Shown: positions 53,561 to 63,440, numbered from the stretch's first letter. The stretch: 64,000 nucleotides of DNA from Desulfuromonas sp. (GCA_002869615.1 PKUH01000095.1:1-64000), one strand, 5' to 3'. A program made the numbers and translations. Notes: generated by a model from the letters alone, not told the origin.

Positions 53561-53625
53561 ACCGAAACAGGAATTATTCTTACTAAAGAGGGGTGCCGAG
53601 GCGCCCCTTAGTTATTGGTGCAGGC

Positions 53626-55008
53626 ATGAAATACACCCTCGTTGATTCACACGCTCATCTTGACGGCAGTAAATTCACCGACGACCTTGATCAAGTCATA
53701 CAGCGGGCCAGCGAAAATGACGTCGAATACATCCTGACGATCGGTTGTGACCTTGAAAGCTCACGTAAAAGCATCGATCTGGCGCTACGCTACCCCAACA
53801 TTTACGCTTCGGTCGGAATTCACCCGCACGACGCCGCAAACGCCGATGACAAGGCAATCGAAGAACTTAGGCAGATGGCAACCTCGATCGGAAAAGTTGT
53901 TGCCATCGGCGAAACCGGACTCGATTTCTTCCGGGATAATGCACCCAGACCGGCTCAGCGCGAAGCTTTCCGCAAACAGGTTCGCCTGGCCCGCGACCTC
54001 AAGTTACCCCTGATTATTCATGACCGCGACGCCCACGACGAAACCGTCGCGATTCTCAAGGATGAAAAGGCCAGTGATGTCGGCGGTGTTCTCCACTGTT
54101 TTAGCGGCAACCTGAAGATGGCCCGAGCCTGTATCGATCTCGGCTTTTATATTTCATTTCCCGGGACCCTGACCTATCCGAAGAATGATGAACTCCGTGC
54201 CATCGCCCGGGCCTTGCCGATCGATGTGGCGCTGGTGGAAACCGATTGCCCTTACCTCGCACCCCAGAAATGGCGCGGCAAAAGGAATGAACCGGCTTAT
54301 GTCAGGACGACGGCAGAGCTGCTTGCCGAAATCAAGGGCCTGACTTTCGAGGATGTTGCGCGCGTCACATCTCTGAACACACATCGACTTTTCGGAATTG
54401 GCCGGATAGACCAGTCGGCAAAGATCGCCTACGTCATCCGGCATTCGCTGTACCTCAACATTACCAATCGTTGCACCAACAAGTGTACGTTTTGCGCAAA
54501 ATTCAGGGATTTTACCGTCAAGGGGCATCAACTCTGTCTAGAGCATGAACCGGACCTTTCCGAGGTTATTGCCGCCATTGGCGACCCGGCGCAATTTGAC
54601 GAAGTCGTCTTTTGCGGCTACGGCGAACCCCTGTTAAGACTTGACCTGGTGAAAGAAATAGCCGCCTGGCTGAAAAAAGAAGGGAAAAGAGTCCGGATCA
54701 ATAGCGACGGTCAGGCCAATCTCGTTTATGGACGCAATATCCTGCCGGAGTTGAGTAGTCTGGTCGATGCCATATCGATTTCACTCAATGCCGCCGATGC
54801 AACAACTTACCAGAAGTATTGTCAGTCAGATTTCGGAGAAAAAGGCTATGAAGCAATCAGGGCGTTTCTCGTCGAGGCGAAGAAAACAATCCCTTCAGTA
54901 ACGGCAACCGCAGTCGCCCTGCCCGGCCTCGACATTGATGCTTGCCGCAAAGTCGCCGATGAACTTGGCGTCGCATTCCGACCAAGGGAATATAACGATC
55001 TCGGATAA
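53626..55008 (+). CDS. TatD-family hydrolase fused to a radical SAM domain
   Basis: ATG at 53626 gives MKYTLVDSHAHLDGS. Residues ~1-255 are a TatD metal-dependent DNase (DSHAHLD, GIHPHDA, GETGLDFF, IIHDRDAH, HCFSG, ETDCPYLAP). From about 275 a second domain, LYLNITNRCTNKCTFCAKF, has the CxxxCxxC radical SAM motif, followed by FCGYGEPLLR. In many genomes the TatD-linked radical SAM protein is a separate neighbouring gene; here they are one polypeptide of 460 residues. The substrate is unknown. Confidence 0.92.
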   Translation: MKYTLVDSHAHLDGSKFTDDLDQVIQRASENDVEYILTIGCDLESSRKSIDLALRYPNIYASVGIHPHDAANADDKAIEELRQMATSIGKVVAIGETGLDFFRDNAPRPAQREAFRKQVRLARDLKLPLIIHDRDAHDETVAILKDEKASDVGGVLHCFSGNLKMARACIDLGFYISFPGTLTYPKNDELRAIARALPIDVALVETDCPYLAPQKWRGKRNEPAYVRTTAELLAEIKGLTFEDVARVTSLNTHRLFGIGRIDQSAKIAYVIRHSLYLNITNRCTNKCTFCAKFRDFTVKGHQLCLEHEPDLSEVIAAIGDPAQFDEVVFCGYGEPLLRLDLVKEIAAWLKKEGKRVRINSDGQANLVYGRNILPELSSLVDAISISLNAADATTYQKYCQSDFGEKGYEAIRAFLVEAKKTIPSVTATAVALPGLDIDACRKVADELGVAFRPREYNDLG

Positions 55009-55018
55009 AGATGGTTGG

Positions 55019-55123
55019 CTATTTCTTCCTTTTCCGGATAAAGGCGCGGACCCCGAAAAAAAGACCGATCAACGTCATCGACCAGATAAGAACAAGCAGA
55101 GCTATTTCACTGACACCGTTCAT
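55019..55123 (-). CDS. Possible 34-residue single-span membrane protein
   Basis: ATG 55123 to TAG 55019 encodes MNGVSEIALLVLIWSMTLIG, then LFFGVRAFIRKRKK. That is one hydrophobic span followed by a basic cytoplasmic tail, a typical micro-membrane-protein pattern. The ribosome binding site is weak and there is no family to compare. It converges on tatD. Confidence 0.35.
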   Translation of the reverse strand: MNGVSEIALLVLIWSMTLIGLFFGVRAFIRKRKK

Positions 55124-55182
55124 GCTTTCATACTAACAGAATATCAGTTCCCGACATTGATCGAAGTCAATTTCCGCAAAAC

Positions 55183-55223
55183 AAAAGGGCTGCCCCGGCA
55201 AACAACCCGGGGCAGCCCTTTTT
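55183..55223 (-). terminator. Bidirectional terminator
   Basis: GGGCTGCCCCGG (55187-55198) and CCGGGGCAGCCC (55207-55218) form a perfect 12-bp stem with T-runs on both strands. It ends the small Cys-rich gene on the minus strand. Confidence 0.9.
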
Positions 55224-55242
55224 ACGCGTGGACGGGACTGGC

Positions 55243-55422
55243 TTATAATTCTTTAGGGACACAGACATTGGCCGCCGAATGCACCTTGACCCCGCAGTTG
55301 GCACAGGCGAATTTCGGGTCTTCAAATCGCTTCTCAATCTCGGGATTCATCTCCTTGTACTGCAATTGGCATGCATGAAGATCACAATGTTCTTCAGGAT
55401 TAGTACAACTGTTTTCTGTCAT
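55243..55422 (-). CDS. Small Cys-rich protein (59 residues) with a CxxC motif
   Basis: ATG at 55422 follows a strong GAGGAGG. The 59-residue product has seven Cys: three in CTNPEEHCDLHAC near the N-terminus, then CANCG and VCVPKEL. The C-terminal CANCGVKVHSAANVCVP resembles a small zinc or iron ribbon. It has its own terminator. The family is not recognised. It may be a metal- or redox-related protein, expressed alone. Confidence 0.8.
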   Translation of the reverse strand: MTENSCTNPEEHCDLHACQLQYKEMNPEIEKRFEDPKFACANCGVKVHSAANVCVPKEL

Positions 55423-55567
55423 TTTTAACCTCCTCTTTTTGTATAAGATTAACGTCTATTCGATCAAGGTCAATTCGTTTAATACAGATTCCCTTAAATC
55501 ATCGATTGAACCCGGCCGGGAAATCCAGTAAACTCGTCGGAATATTAAAGAGTCGGGAGAGTTCGTT

Positions 55568-56209
55568 ATGATCATTGGCTTTGCCGGAAAAGCAGCCTCC
55601 GGAAAAACGACTGCAGCAAAACACCTGGCCCCTCTCCTGACCGGTCCCTTTCAAATAATTCCGATGGCCCAACTCTTGCGCGAGGAAGTAGAAAACTTCC
55701 TTGAGCTGATCGGGGCGACGGAGTACACGCCCCTTGTTTACGGATGTCAGGACGACAAGGTCAAAACCTTTTACGTTGACACCAGCCGGGCCCTCGCTAA
55801 CTGCCCCAAGTGGAATCACTTCATCTCGGAACATCAGGAGATTCAGGACCGGGACGACCGGACGGCGATAACTGTCAGGCGTATTCTCCAGTGGTGGGGA
55901 ACCGAATACAGGAGAGAGCAGGATCCCGACTATTGGACCTCGGCCTGGGCCAACAAGGTAAAAAGTTACGACCTCGAAAAAACCAACATTCTGGTCGATG
56001 ATATCCGCTTCAACAATGAACTGAAGACCCTCAAAGGATTGGGTGGATTGATTGTCAAGATTGAGCGCCCCGGATTCGCCGGCGCCGGCAACCACGCCAG
56101 TGAAACGTCTCTTGATGATTACTCTGAATGGGACCACATTGTACAGAACGATGGCACCCTCGAACAGTTCCTTGACAAAATATCTGACCTGCGTACAAAG
56201 CTGCCTTAA
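55568..56209 (+). CDS. Deoxynucleoside monophosphate kinase of the phage T4 gene 1 type
   Basis: This 213-residue P-loop kinase has GFAGKAASGKTTAAKHL (Walker A), TVRRILQWWGTEYRREQ, NILVDDIRFNNELKTLKGLGG and HASETSLDDYSEWDHIVQNDGT. The IRF-NE, H-SE and NDG motifs recall phage dNMP kinases. GGGAG precedes the ATG. No other phage gene is next to it, so it may be a domesticated or isolated acquired gene. Confidence 0.82.
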   Translation: MIIGFAGKAASGKTTAAKHLAPLLTGPFQIIPMAQLLREEVENFLELIGATEYTPLVYGCQDDKVKTFYVDTSRALANCPKWNHFISEHQEIQDRDDRTAITVRRILQWWGTEYRREQDPDYWTSAWANKVKSYDLEKTNILVDDIRFNNELKTLKGLGGLIVKIERPGFAGAGNHASETSLDDYSEWDHIVQNDGTLEQFLDKISDLRTKLP

Positions 56210-56247
56210 AAAAAGCTGCAGAACGGCAGTTTTCCAAGATTGAATCG

Positions 56248-57570
56248 CTACCGCGAAGCGCTCTTTGGCAACACCAGGTTGAGTATGACTCCGACAATGC
56301 CCGCAAGACCAATTCCGCCCAGCTTGACAACTGCAAAATCAAAGCTCATGCCGCCGATGCCGAAAACCAGGATAATCGCCACAATCGCCAGGTTGCGCGG
56401 CTCCATCAGATCTTCTCCGGCCCTGACCAGGGTGTTAATCCCAATCACGGTAATTGCACCGAACAACAAAACCATGATTCCGCCCATCACCGGCACCGGG
56501 ATGGTATTGAGAAAACCGCCGAGCTTCCCGATGAATGCAAGAAGGATTGCGGCAATCGCCGCCCAGGTCATGATCGCCGGATTAAAAGAACGGGTCAGGG
56601 CAACAGCACCGGAGACCTCGGAATAAGTTGTATTCGGAGGACCGCCGAGAAAAGCCGCCAGGCTCGTCGCCACACCGTCACCCAGCATGGTTTTCTGGAT
56701 GCCCGGTTTTTCCATATAATCCTTTCCGGTAATATTGCCGATCGCAAGAATGTCGCCAAAATGCTCAATCGCCGGAGCAATGGCGACCGGAACGATAAAC
56801 AGAATCGCCTCGAAATTCCATTCCGGAAAAGTAAAATCAGGCATCGCAAACCACGGAGCCTCGGCAACTTTCTGCAAGGAGATCAGAGCCGGGCCGGTCC
56901 AGTTCTTAAGATCACCGGGATTAAAAGTCCCCTGTATCGATGCCGAAACGCCGGAAACGTCAAGAACAATTGATGCAAGATAGCCGGCAGCAATACCGCA
57001 AAGGATAGGAATCAGTCTGAACAGACCTCTCCCCAGCAGAGAAACAAGAATTGTCGCAACAAGAGAAATGCCGGCTATGATAAACGCAGTCGTCTCCGGC
57101 ACCAGCCAGGCCGAGCCGTCACCGGTCCGTCCCGAAGCCATGTGAACCGCAACCGGCGCCAGCACCAGACCGATGACCATAATGACCGGGCCGGTCACAA
57201 CCGGGGGTAAAATTTTATGAAGAATTCCGGAACCGAAAACGCGGATAACCGCACTCAACAACATGTAGAGGAGACCGGCCGCCAGCAAACCGCACATAGT
57301 TCCCGGAATGCCCCAGGTATTCACTCCATGGATTATCGGCGCAATAAAGGCAAAACTTGAAGCGAGAAAGATCGGAACCTGTCCCCGGGTAATCAGCTGA
57401 AACACAAGTGTTCCGATACCGGCAGTGAATAGTGCCACGTTCGGGTTAAGCCCGGTCAGTAATGGCACCAGGACCAGGGCGCCAAAAGCAACAAACAGCA
57501 TCTGGGCACCGACGATACAATCCCTGCCCCTGAAATTATATTCTGTGGATGAAATTGGGATCTGACTCAT
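56248..57570 (-). CDS. uraA: Uracil permease, NCS2 family
   Basis: The 440-residue transporter has about 14 spans and the NCS2 signatures ALFTAGIGTLVFQLI, SSFAFIAPI, a conserved acidic residue in AIAPAIEHFGDI and the substrate motif near TTYSEVSGAVALTR. It imports uracil. It is followed by the upp gene upstream in transcription (17-bp gap), so it is co-expressed for uracil salvage. It ends in TAG at full family length. Confidence 0.94.
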   Translation of the reverse strand: MSQIPISSTEYNFRGRDCIVGAQMLFVAFGALVLVPLLTGLNPNVALFTAGIGTLVFQLITRGQVPIFLASSFAFIAPIIHGVNTWGIPGTMCGLLAAGLLYMLLSAVIRVFGSGILHKILPPVVTGPVIMVIGLVLAPVAVHMASGRTGDGSAWLVPETTAFIIAGISLVATILVSLLGRGLFRLIPILCGIAAGYLASIVLDVSGVSASIQGTFNPGDLKNWTGPALISLQKVAEAPWFAMPDFTFPEWNFEAILFIVPVAIAPAIEHFGDILAIGNITGKDYMEKPGIQKTMLGDGVATSLAAFLGGPPNTTYSEVSGAVALTRSFNPAIMTWAAIAAILLAFIGKLGGFLNTIPVPVMGGIMVLLFGAITVIGINTLVRAGEDLMEPRNLAIVAIILVFGIGGMSFDFAVVKLGGIGLAGIVGVILNLVLPKSASR

Positions 57571-57587
57571 AATTCCTCTACTCCTGT

Positions 57588-58214
57588 TTATTTGGTACCA
57601 AAAATTTTATCGCCGGCATCACCGAGGCCGGGCAGAATATAACCGACATCATTGAGACAATCATCGATCGAGGCGACGTAAAGATCAACATCAGGGTGGG
57701 TTTGATCAAGACGGGCGATCCCTTCCGGTGCCGCGACCAGGAAAAGCCCCTTGATGTTCTTGCAACCAGCCTCCTTAAGCATGTTGATGGTTGCGATCAG
57801 ACTGCCACCCGTTGCCAGCATCGGGTCGAGGATCAGGGCTGTCCGATCTTCCATCTTGCCGGCCAGTTTTTCAAAATAGGTCACCGGTTCAAGGGTTTCT
57901 TCGTTGCGGTAGAGCCCGACGACGCTGACCTTGGCGCTCGGGATCAGATCGAGCACCCCGTCCATCATGCCAAGGCCGGCCCGCAAAATCGGAACAACAG
58001 TGATCTTTTTTCCTTTAATTTTATGAACCGTGACCGGTCCGGCCCAGCCCGGCACCTGCTCCTCTTCGGTGGGCAGATCGCTGGTCGCCTCATAAGTCAG
58101 AAGTCGAGCGACCTCGGAGGCAAGTTCACGGAAATTTTTCGTACTGATACTTTCACGCCGCATCAGACCAAGCTTGTGCCTGACCAGCGGATGTTTCACT
58201 TCATGAACGGGCAT
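57588..58214 (-). CDS. upp: Uracil phosphoribosyltransferase
   Basis: The 208-residue enzyme has the PRPP-binding loop [28 protein letters not shown] and the C-terminal [11 protein letters not shown]. It converts uracil and PRPP to UMP. It is the first gene of the upp-uraA operon. Confidence 0.97.
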   Translation of the reverse strand: MPVHEVKHPLVRHKLGLMRRESISTKNFRELASEVARLLTYEATSDLPTEEEQVPGWAGPVTVHKIKGKKITVVPILRAGLGMMDGVLDLIPSAKVSVVGLYRNEETLEPVTYFEKLAGKMEDRTALILDPMLATGGSLIATINMLKEAGCKNIKGLFLVAAPEGIARLDQTHPDVDLYVASIDDCLNDVGYILPGLGDAGDKIFGTK

Positions 58215-58234
58215 GTAAAATCTCCAGAAGATTA

Positions 58235-58576
58235 TTATAGATTTCTACGATACTCACACAGCAGACGATAGATCTCTTCATTCTCAATAAATTCGGTAAT
58301 CAGGAGCCCCATCCCGCCTTTGATGCGGTGCATCATGTTCTGCGGGACCTTTTTGGCCCACATAATGCGCCCTCTAAGAAGAATTTTTTCCTCTTTTAGT
58401 GTCGTAATTTCGACTGTCAATATCGTATTAGGTGCAACCGGAGCTGTTGAGCGAATAAAAATGCCCGTCTCGGAGATATCTTCTGTAAATCCGACCCGGC
58501 TAACATCATCGCCTGTACCGAATTTAAGCGTCAAACGTTTGCGATAACGAGCATCTTTTCTTTTGTCGTGCCCCAT
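58235..58576 (-). CDS. PilZ-domain c-di-GMP-binding protein
   Basis: The 113-residue single PilZ domain has RxxxR in [10 protein letters not shown] and the DxSxxG motif in DISETGIFI, the two halves of the c-di-GMP site. ATG at 58576 follows GGAG. It is probably a free adaptor. It is one of the possible receivers for the GGDEF protein at 1386-2600. Confidence 0.9.
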   Translation of the reverse strand: MGHDKRKDARYRKRLTLKFGTGDDVSRVGFTEDISETGIFIRSTAPVAPNTILTVEITTLKEEKILLRGRIMWAKKVPQNMMHRIKGGMGLLITEFIENEEIYRLLCEYRRNL

Positions 58577-58633
58577 AAACACTCCTCATAAAATTAAATG
58601 ACGATAAACATACTACATCATTAAAAAAAGTAC

Positions 58634-58658
58634 AAAAAAAGAGCGCTCAATGCGCTCT
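58634..58658 (-). terminator. Terminator of the ferritin-like gene
   Basis: On the minus strand GAGCGC-ATTGA-GCGCTC is followed by TTTTTTT. Confidence 0.88.
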
Positions 58659-58663
58659 TTTAA

Positions 58664-59158
58664 TTATCTTTCGGCAAGAATTTTCTCCTTACGTTCCCTG
58701 AGAATGGCGGCATGTCGGTCTTCTTCTTTAGCCAGCCAGTGAAAAGCTTCACGACCTTCCGACGTACGGGCGTGTTTTGCTGCTACATGGAAATATTCAG
58801 AAAACTTCTCCTCTGCCTCAATCGCCAGACCCAGTGCACTGATATCGGGGTCGTTCTCTTGCAGGGCTTGCTCGAGGCGTTCGGCTGACGGAAAAATCTC
58901 CTTGTCCCGGAACCGTTGTAGATATGGCAGAAATTCCTCCTCATCGTCCCAGAACGCACCATCTTCATACTTGGGAACCAATGATTCAAGCGTTTTTAGA
59001 TGCTGAATTTCATCCTGGGCCAGAGATGAGAAAATATCCCTGGCGAGTTCATTAACAGCTTTTTCAGACATCGTTGAATAAAACCGATGTCCGTTATTCT
59101 CAACTTCCATGGCAGCGCGAATCACTTCAAATCCACTAAATTCTGTCAAACCGGACAT
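58664..59158 (-). CDS. Ferritin-like diiron protein (rubrerythrin type without rubredoxin domain)
   Basis: The 164-residue four-helix bundle starts at ATG 59158 behind AAGGAG. It carries the diiron ligands: Glu in AAMEVENNGHRFY, ExxH in DEIQHLK, Glu in AIEAEEKF and ExxH in EEDRHAAIL. There is no C-terminal rubredoxin CxxC. The role is probably peroxide detoxification or iron storage in an anaerobe. Confidence 0.9.
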   Translation of the reverse strand: MSGLTEFSGFEVIRAAMEVENNGHRFYSTMSEKAVNELARDIFSSLAQDEIQHLKTLESLVPKYEDGAFWDDEEEFLPYLQRFRDKEIFPSAERLEQALQENDPDISALGLAIEAEEKFSEYFHVAAKHARTSEGREAFHWLAKEEDRHAAILRERKEKILAER

Positions 59159-59205
59159 ACAGACTCCTTCATTAAAAGATGGGTTAAGGCCCAATAGGTA
59201 ATAGT

Positions 59206-61116
59206 TTACTTGCCGAATATATCTTGCAACCTGTTTTGTAACTTCTCTTCCAGTTTTTCCTGAACCTTCTTCCTGACTACTTCTTCCGCCTGTTTTTTAA
59301 GGCCGCTGCGGTCAAGACTGACCTCAGGGGAGCTGTAATCGCCCTTGATCCGGAGCGGCACCGAAGTCCAGCCATTTTCATCTCCGAGATAACGGGTCAG
59401 CTTTCCATTTTCGTGCAACCGTCCTCCCAGTTCGGGAGACAGGGCAACGCGTGAATGGATGTCCATACGCCCGCTCAAACCGATAATCCCGGAAGTTGAC
59501 AATCGTGTAGTCGGTCCGTCAATCATACTGCGAAGTTCCACCTCGCCGTTTTGAATCGTCAACGCAATATCACCGTCATCCAAGATAATCTTGCGCATCT
59601 CGCCAATACCGAGCAGCGTCGCAGTTGAATCGAGTGCCGGGATATTCTGCAGTTTGCCCTGAGCCAGGGTAAACAGCCCCTCTCCCGAAATCGTTTTCTT
59701 GATCGTTTCCGGTACCGTTCCCGTTCCGGCAAGATTAAGCTGGCCGGCCAGCACACCTTCAACAGAATCGGCCAATTCGGGCTTGACCAGCTTTATTATT
59801 TCCCCACCATTGACCCCCTTGAGGTCGATCCGGGTATCATAGACAAACCCCTTTGCGCCAAGATTGATTTTTGCCGTTTCTTTAAATTCTCCATCGGCGA
59901 CAGCCGCTGAAAGGTTATTGATCAGCAGAATGTTGTTTTTCAGAGTAACATTAAGCTGTAAATTCCTGAGAGGGATCTGATTATAAACGATACTGTCTAT
60001 GCGGACATCCCCGACCAGATCGACCGGGATTGAAAAGGGTCCGATCTCTTCAGCTTTGCTATTTGATTCACCACCGGAACCGGTGGCAGGCCCCTCATCA
60101 GTCGGCGGCAAAATTTCATCAATATTTATTGACTCGCTATTACAGGAGAACCGGATCTTAATGATCTCGTCAAAGAGGTTACTGGCTGACAGTTCAAGTT
60201 TAAGAACCTGACCATTGATCCTGGCAACAAAATCGGAAGTTTCGACGACATCATCATCGATCCGGATCAGGACCTGAATACTCCCCTTAAAGTCTGCAGT
60301 ATCAATATCGGGAGCATACTCATCCGGAATTGATTCGAAAATGTCGGCAAACGTTGTTTTCGGAAGTTCAACAGTCGCCTTGATTTTTTGATTTGACATG
60401 GCACCGGCAACAAGGACCTTGACCCGATTGAAAGTTGCTTCAAGATCACCGCCTGCGGCGACCGGGTTGATTTTCCCATGCAACCCGAGCGTATTTTCAT
60501 TCCAGATGGCGCTGAGATCAATCGGAAAGGGGCTGTCGACGGCCACGTTGCTGGCGTTGAAATTAAACGCTGACACCTCGTGCCGGATCGGGCCGCCGAC
60601 AGCTGCATGGTCGATAAAAAGCAGACGGCCATCAGTTACACCGATGCGTGAGACCTGGACATCGACAGGCGCACTCCCCGTTTCCGGCGTTACCGTCCCC
60701 GGAGAAACCTCCCCGGAATGATTTTTTTCATCGATCAGGTCACTGAAGTTGAATGAACCATCGTCATAACGAACAACTTCAAAGCGGGGCCTGACCAGGG
60801 AGGCTTCGTCAATTTCAACCTTCAGCATGAGCAGGGAGAGCAGACTGTAACGCAAAACCACGTTCTCGGCGGCAATAAAAGATCCGTTGCCATCCTTCCT
60901 GGCGATATCAAGATCTTGCAGGGTGATTCCGGAGAAAAGGCTGATCTGAATGTCACCGATGGAGACCTTGCGCTGGAGTGCATCCTCGGCCAGCGGCAGC
61001 ACGGTTTCACGCACCCGTTCCGGGGTAATTAAAACATTTACCAGCAGAATCAGGGCAACCAACAGCACAACCAGCAGGCCGCCGCTGATCAGGAGGATTT
61101 TCTTTATTTTTTTCAT
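59206..61116 (-). CDS. AsmA-family protein
   Basis: The 636-residue protein has one N-terminal membrane helix (LLISGGLLVVLLVALILLV) and then a long beta-rich region with the AsmA pattern (ITLQDLDIARKDGNGSFIAAENVVLRYSL). The C-terminal AsmA_2 segment follows (LSGRMDIHSRVALSPELG), and the end is a charged helix (VVRKKVQEKLEEKLQNRL). Such proteins take part in phospholipid traffic to the outer membrane or in envelope homeostasis. Confidence 0.88.
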   Translation of the reverse strand: MKKIKKILLISGGLLVVLLVALILLVNVLITPERVRETVLPLAEDALQRKVSIGDIQISLFSGITLQDLDIARKDGNGSFIAAENVVLRYSLLSLLMLKVEIDEASLVRPRFEVVRYDDGSFNFSDLIDEKNHSGEVSPGTVTPETGSAPVDVQVSRIGVTDGRLLFIDHAAVGGPIRHEVSAFNFNASNVAVDSPFPIDLSAIWNENTLGLHGKINPVAAGGDLEATFNRVKVLVAGAMSNQKIKATVELPKTTFADIFESIPDEYAPDIDTADFKGSIQVLIRIDDDVVETSDFVARINGQVLKLELSASNLFDEIIKIRFSCNSESINIDEILPPTDEGPATGSGGESNSKAEEIGPFSIPVDLVGDVRIDSIVYNQIPLRNLQLNVTLKNNILLINNLSAAVADGEFKETAKINLGAKGFVYDTRIDLKGVNGGEIIKLVKPELADSVEGVLAGQLNLAGTGTVPETIKKTISGEGLFTLAQGKLQNIPALDSTATLLGIGEMRKIILDDGDIALTIQNGEVELRSMIDGPTTRLSTSGIIGLSGRMDIHSRVALSPELGGRLHENGKLTRYLGDENGWTSVPLRIKGDYSSPEVSLDRSGLKKQAEEVVRKKVQEKLEEKLQNRLQDIFGK

Positions 61117-61134
61117 TCACGTAACTCCATCAAC

Positions 61135-61623
61135 TCATCCGAGTGGATCTGTAATTCCTGCGGTTTCGAGCACCGCCCGCCATTCCTGTTCGGTAACCGG
61201 CTGAACCGAAAGCCGGTTACCCTTGCGCAACACCCCCATGCCTGACAACACCGGGTGCTGGCGAAGAAAATCGCGCGTCAGTGAAAACGGCAGGTGACAG
61301 AGGTACTGGACATCGACCATGAACCAGCGCGGCCTGTCAGGATCGGATTTCGGGTCAAAATGTTTCTCCTCGGGATCGAACGCGGTGTGATCCGGATATC
61401 CCTCGCGCACAACCCGTGCCAGTCCGACAATCGACGGCTCGGCCGTGTTGCTGTGATAAAAAAGGACACCATCACCAGGCTTAATCTCGTCACGCAGCAG
61501 GTTGCGGGCCTGGTAATTACGCACTCCGTCCCAGTGCTCGATTCCATCCGGCATCGCCTTGAGATCATCGATCGAGAAGCAATCCGGTTCGGATTTCATC
61601 AGCCAGTAACGATGCTGGTTCAT
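61135..61623 (-). CDS. EVE-domain protein
   Basis: The 162-residue protein from ATG 61623 (MNQHRYWLMKSEPDCFSIDDL) is a full EVE domain: HWDGVRNYQARNLLRD, PGDGVLFYHSN and VGLARVVREGYPD. EVE proteins are PUA-like readers of modified bases in DNA or RNA. An open extension upstream covers the hcp promoter and is rejected. It is divergent from hcp. Confidence 0.92.
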   Translation of the reverse strand: MNQHRYWLMKSEPDCFSIDDLKAMPDGIEHWDGVRNYQARNLLRDEIKPGDGVLFYHSNTAEPSIVGLARVVREGYPDHTAFDPEEKHFDPKSDPDRPRWFMVDVQYLCHLPFSLTRDFLRQHPVLSGMGVLRKGNRLSVQPVTEQEWRAVLETAGITDPLG

Positions 61624-61650
61624 GAGTTTGCACCAAAAAAATGGATAATT

Positions 61651-61690
61651 TTGACTTACATCAAAGTTATGTTTAGCTAAGCAGTATATG
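61651..61690 (+). promoter_or_regulatory. HcpR/FNR-type operator and promoter of hcp
   Basis: TTGAC-TTAC-ATCAA at 61651-61664, with a -10 box TATATG at 61685-61690, puts the start site near 61698. The operator is centred about 40.5 bp upstream, matching the other two sites. Confidence 0.72.
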
Positions 61691-61776
61691 TTGCGACACA
61701 TCATCTTTGTGTCGCTTTTATTATACACATTTAAAGCACCCAGAACATAATCGTCAACACTAACAAGGAGAAAAAA

Positions 61777-63417
61777 ATGGAAAACATGTTTTGTTATCAA
61801 TGTGAACAGGCTGCCAAGGGAACCGGTTGCACCGCCATGGGCGTTTGCGGCAAGACTCCGGAGGTTGCCAAACTTCAGGATCTGCTGGTTTACGCGGTGA
61901 AGGGTATTTCTTTCTGGGCCAACCAGGCCCGGGAAAAAGGGGCCAGCAACGCCGAGGTTGACCATTTCGTTATCGAATCACTGTTTTCCACAGTCACTAA
62001 CGTCGATTTCGCCGCCGATTAGATCGTCCACATCATCGAGGAAGCGATTGAACTGCGGGAAAAAACCCGTGAGATGTACGAAGAAGCTGCCGGCGGCCCC
62101 TACCCGGATGCGGTTCCGGAAGCGGCCCAGAACTGGGCGCTGCCGGCCGAGCGATCGGCCCAGCTTGACCTTGCGGCGTTGCATGGCGTTAAAGATCCGA
62201 AGATCGATACCGACATTCAGTCAATCCGCGACGTCATCCTCTACGGTATCAAGGGCTATGCCGCTTACGCCGACCACGCCATGATCCTGGAGCGGGAAAA
62301 CGACGAAATCTTCGCCTTTACCCACCAGGCTCTCGCCGCCCTGCAGGACGACAGCCTGGACCTTATGGACTATATCAACCTGGCGATGGAGACCGGCCGC
62401 ATCAACTTTGTCACAATGGAGCTGCTCAACAAGGCCCACACCGACGCCTACGGCCACCCGGAACCGACCCCGGTCCAGCTTGGCACCAAATCCGGCAAGG
62501 CGATTCTCGTTTCCGGTCACGATCTCCGCTTTCTCGAAGAGCTGCTCAAGCAGACCGAAGGGACCGGCATCAATATCTACACCCACGGAGAAATGCTGCC
62601 GGCTCACTGCTACCCCGGTCTCAACAAGTACGAGCATCTCGCCGGTAACTACGGCGGCGCCTGGCAGGACCAGCACAAGGAATTCCAGAACTTCCCCGGA
62701 GCGATTATCTTCAACACCAACTGCATCCAGAAGCCGGCTGACAGCTACAAGGACCGTCTTTTCACCTGGGGCCGGGTCCAGTGGCCGGATGTCAGGCATA
62801 TCGAAGGCTGGGACTTCACTGAAGTCATCGCCAAGGCCCAGGAGTGCGCCGGGTTCGAGGATAATCCGGGTCAGGAAATCCTCACCGGGTTCGGACATAA
62901 TGCAGTCCTTGGTGTTGCAGACAAGGTGATCGAAGCGGTCAAAAGCGGTGCGATCAAGCACTTCTTTTTGGTCGGCGGCTGTGACGGCGCCAAGCCGGGG
63001 CGCAATTACTACACCGAGTTCGCCGAGCAGGCTCCGGAGGATACTGTTATCCTGACCCTTGCCTGCGGCAAGTTCCGTTTCAACAAGATGGATTTCGGCG
63101 ACATCGGCGGAATTCCGCGCCTGCTCGACGTCGGCCAGTGCAACGACGCCTACAGCGCCATCCAGATTGCCGTTGCCCTATCAGAGGCGTTCGAATGCGA
63201 GGTTAACGACCTGCCGCTTTCGATGGTCCTTTCCTGGTACGAACAGAAAGCGGTCACCATTCTGTTGACCCTGCTCTACCTCGGAATCAAGGACATCAAG
63301 ATTGGTCCGAGCCTGCCGGCATTCATGACGCCTAACGTGCTCAATTATCTTGTGGAAAATTTCAATATCGGGCCAATCACTACGGCCGAAGAAGACCTCA
63401 AGGCGATTCTCGGTTAA
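61777..63417 (+). pseudogene. hcp: Hydroxylamine reductase (hybrid cluster protein) interrupted by one in-frame UAG
   Basis: From ATG 61777, behind AAGGAG, it reads [18 protein letters not shown] with the N-terminal cluster Cys (Cx2Cx8Cx5C). It reaches VDFAAD and then TAG at codon 82 (62020-62022). It continues in the same frame with IVHIIEEAIELREK and the rest of a complete Hcp: hybrid-cluster ligands in GEMLPAHCYPGL, NTNCIQKP, GGCDGAKPGRNYY and LACGKFRF, to TAA 63417. Without read-through only an 81-residue fragment, or a product starting at 62074, is made. It is an HcpR-regulon member by its promoter, with its own terminator. Confidence 0.87.
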
Positions 63418-63440
63418 CAGCAACACCCGAAATGAACAGA

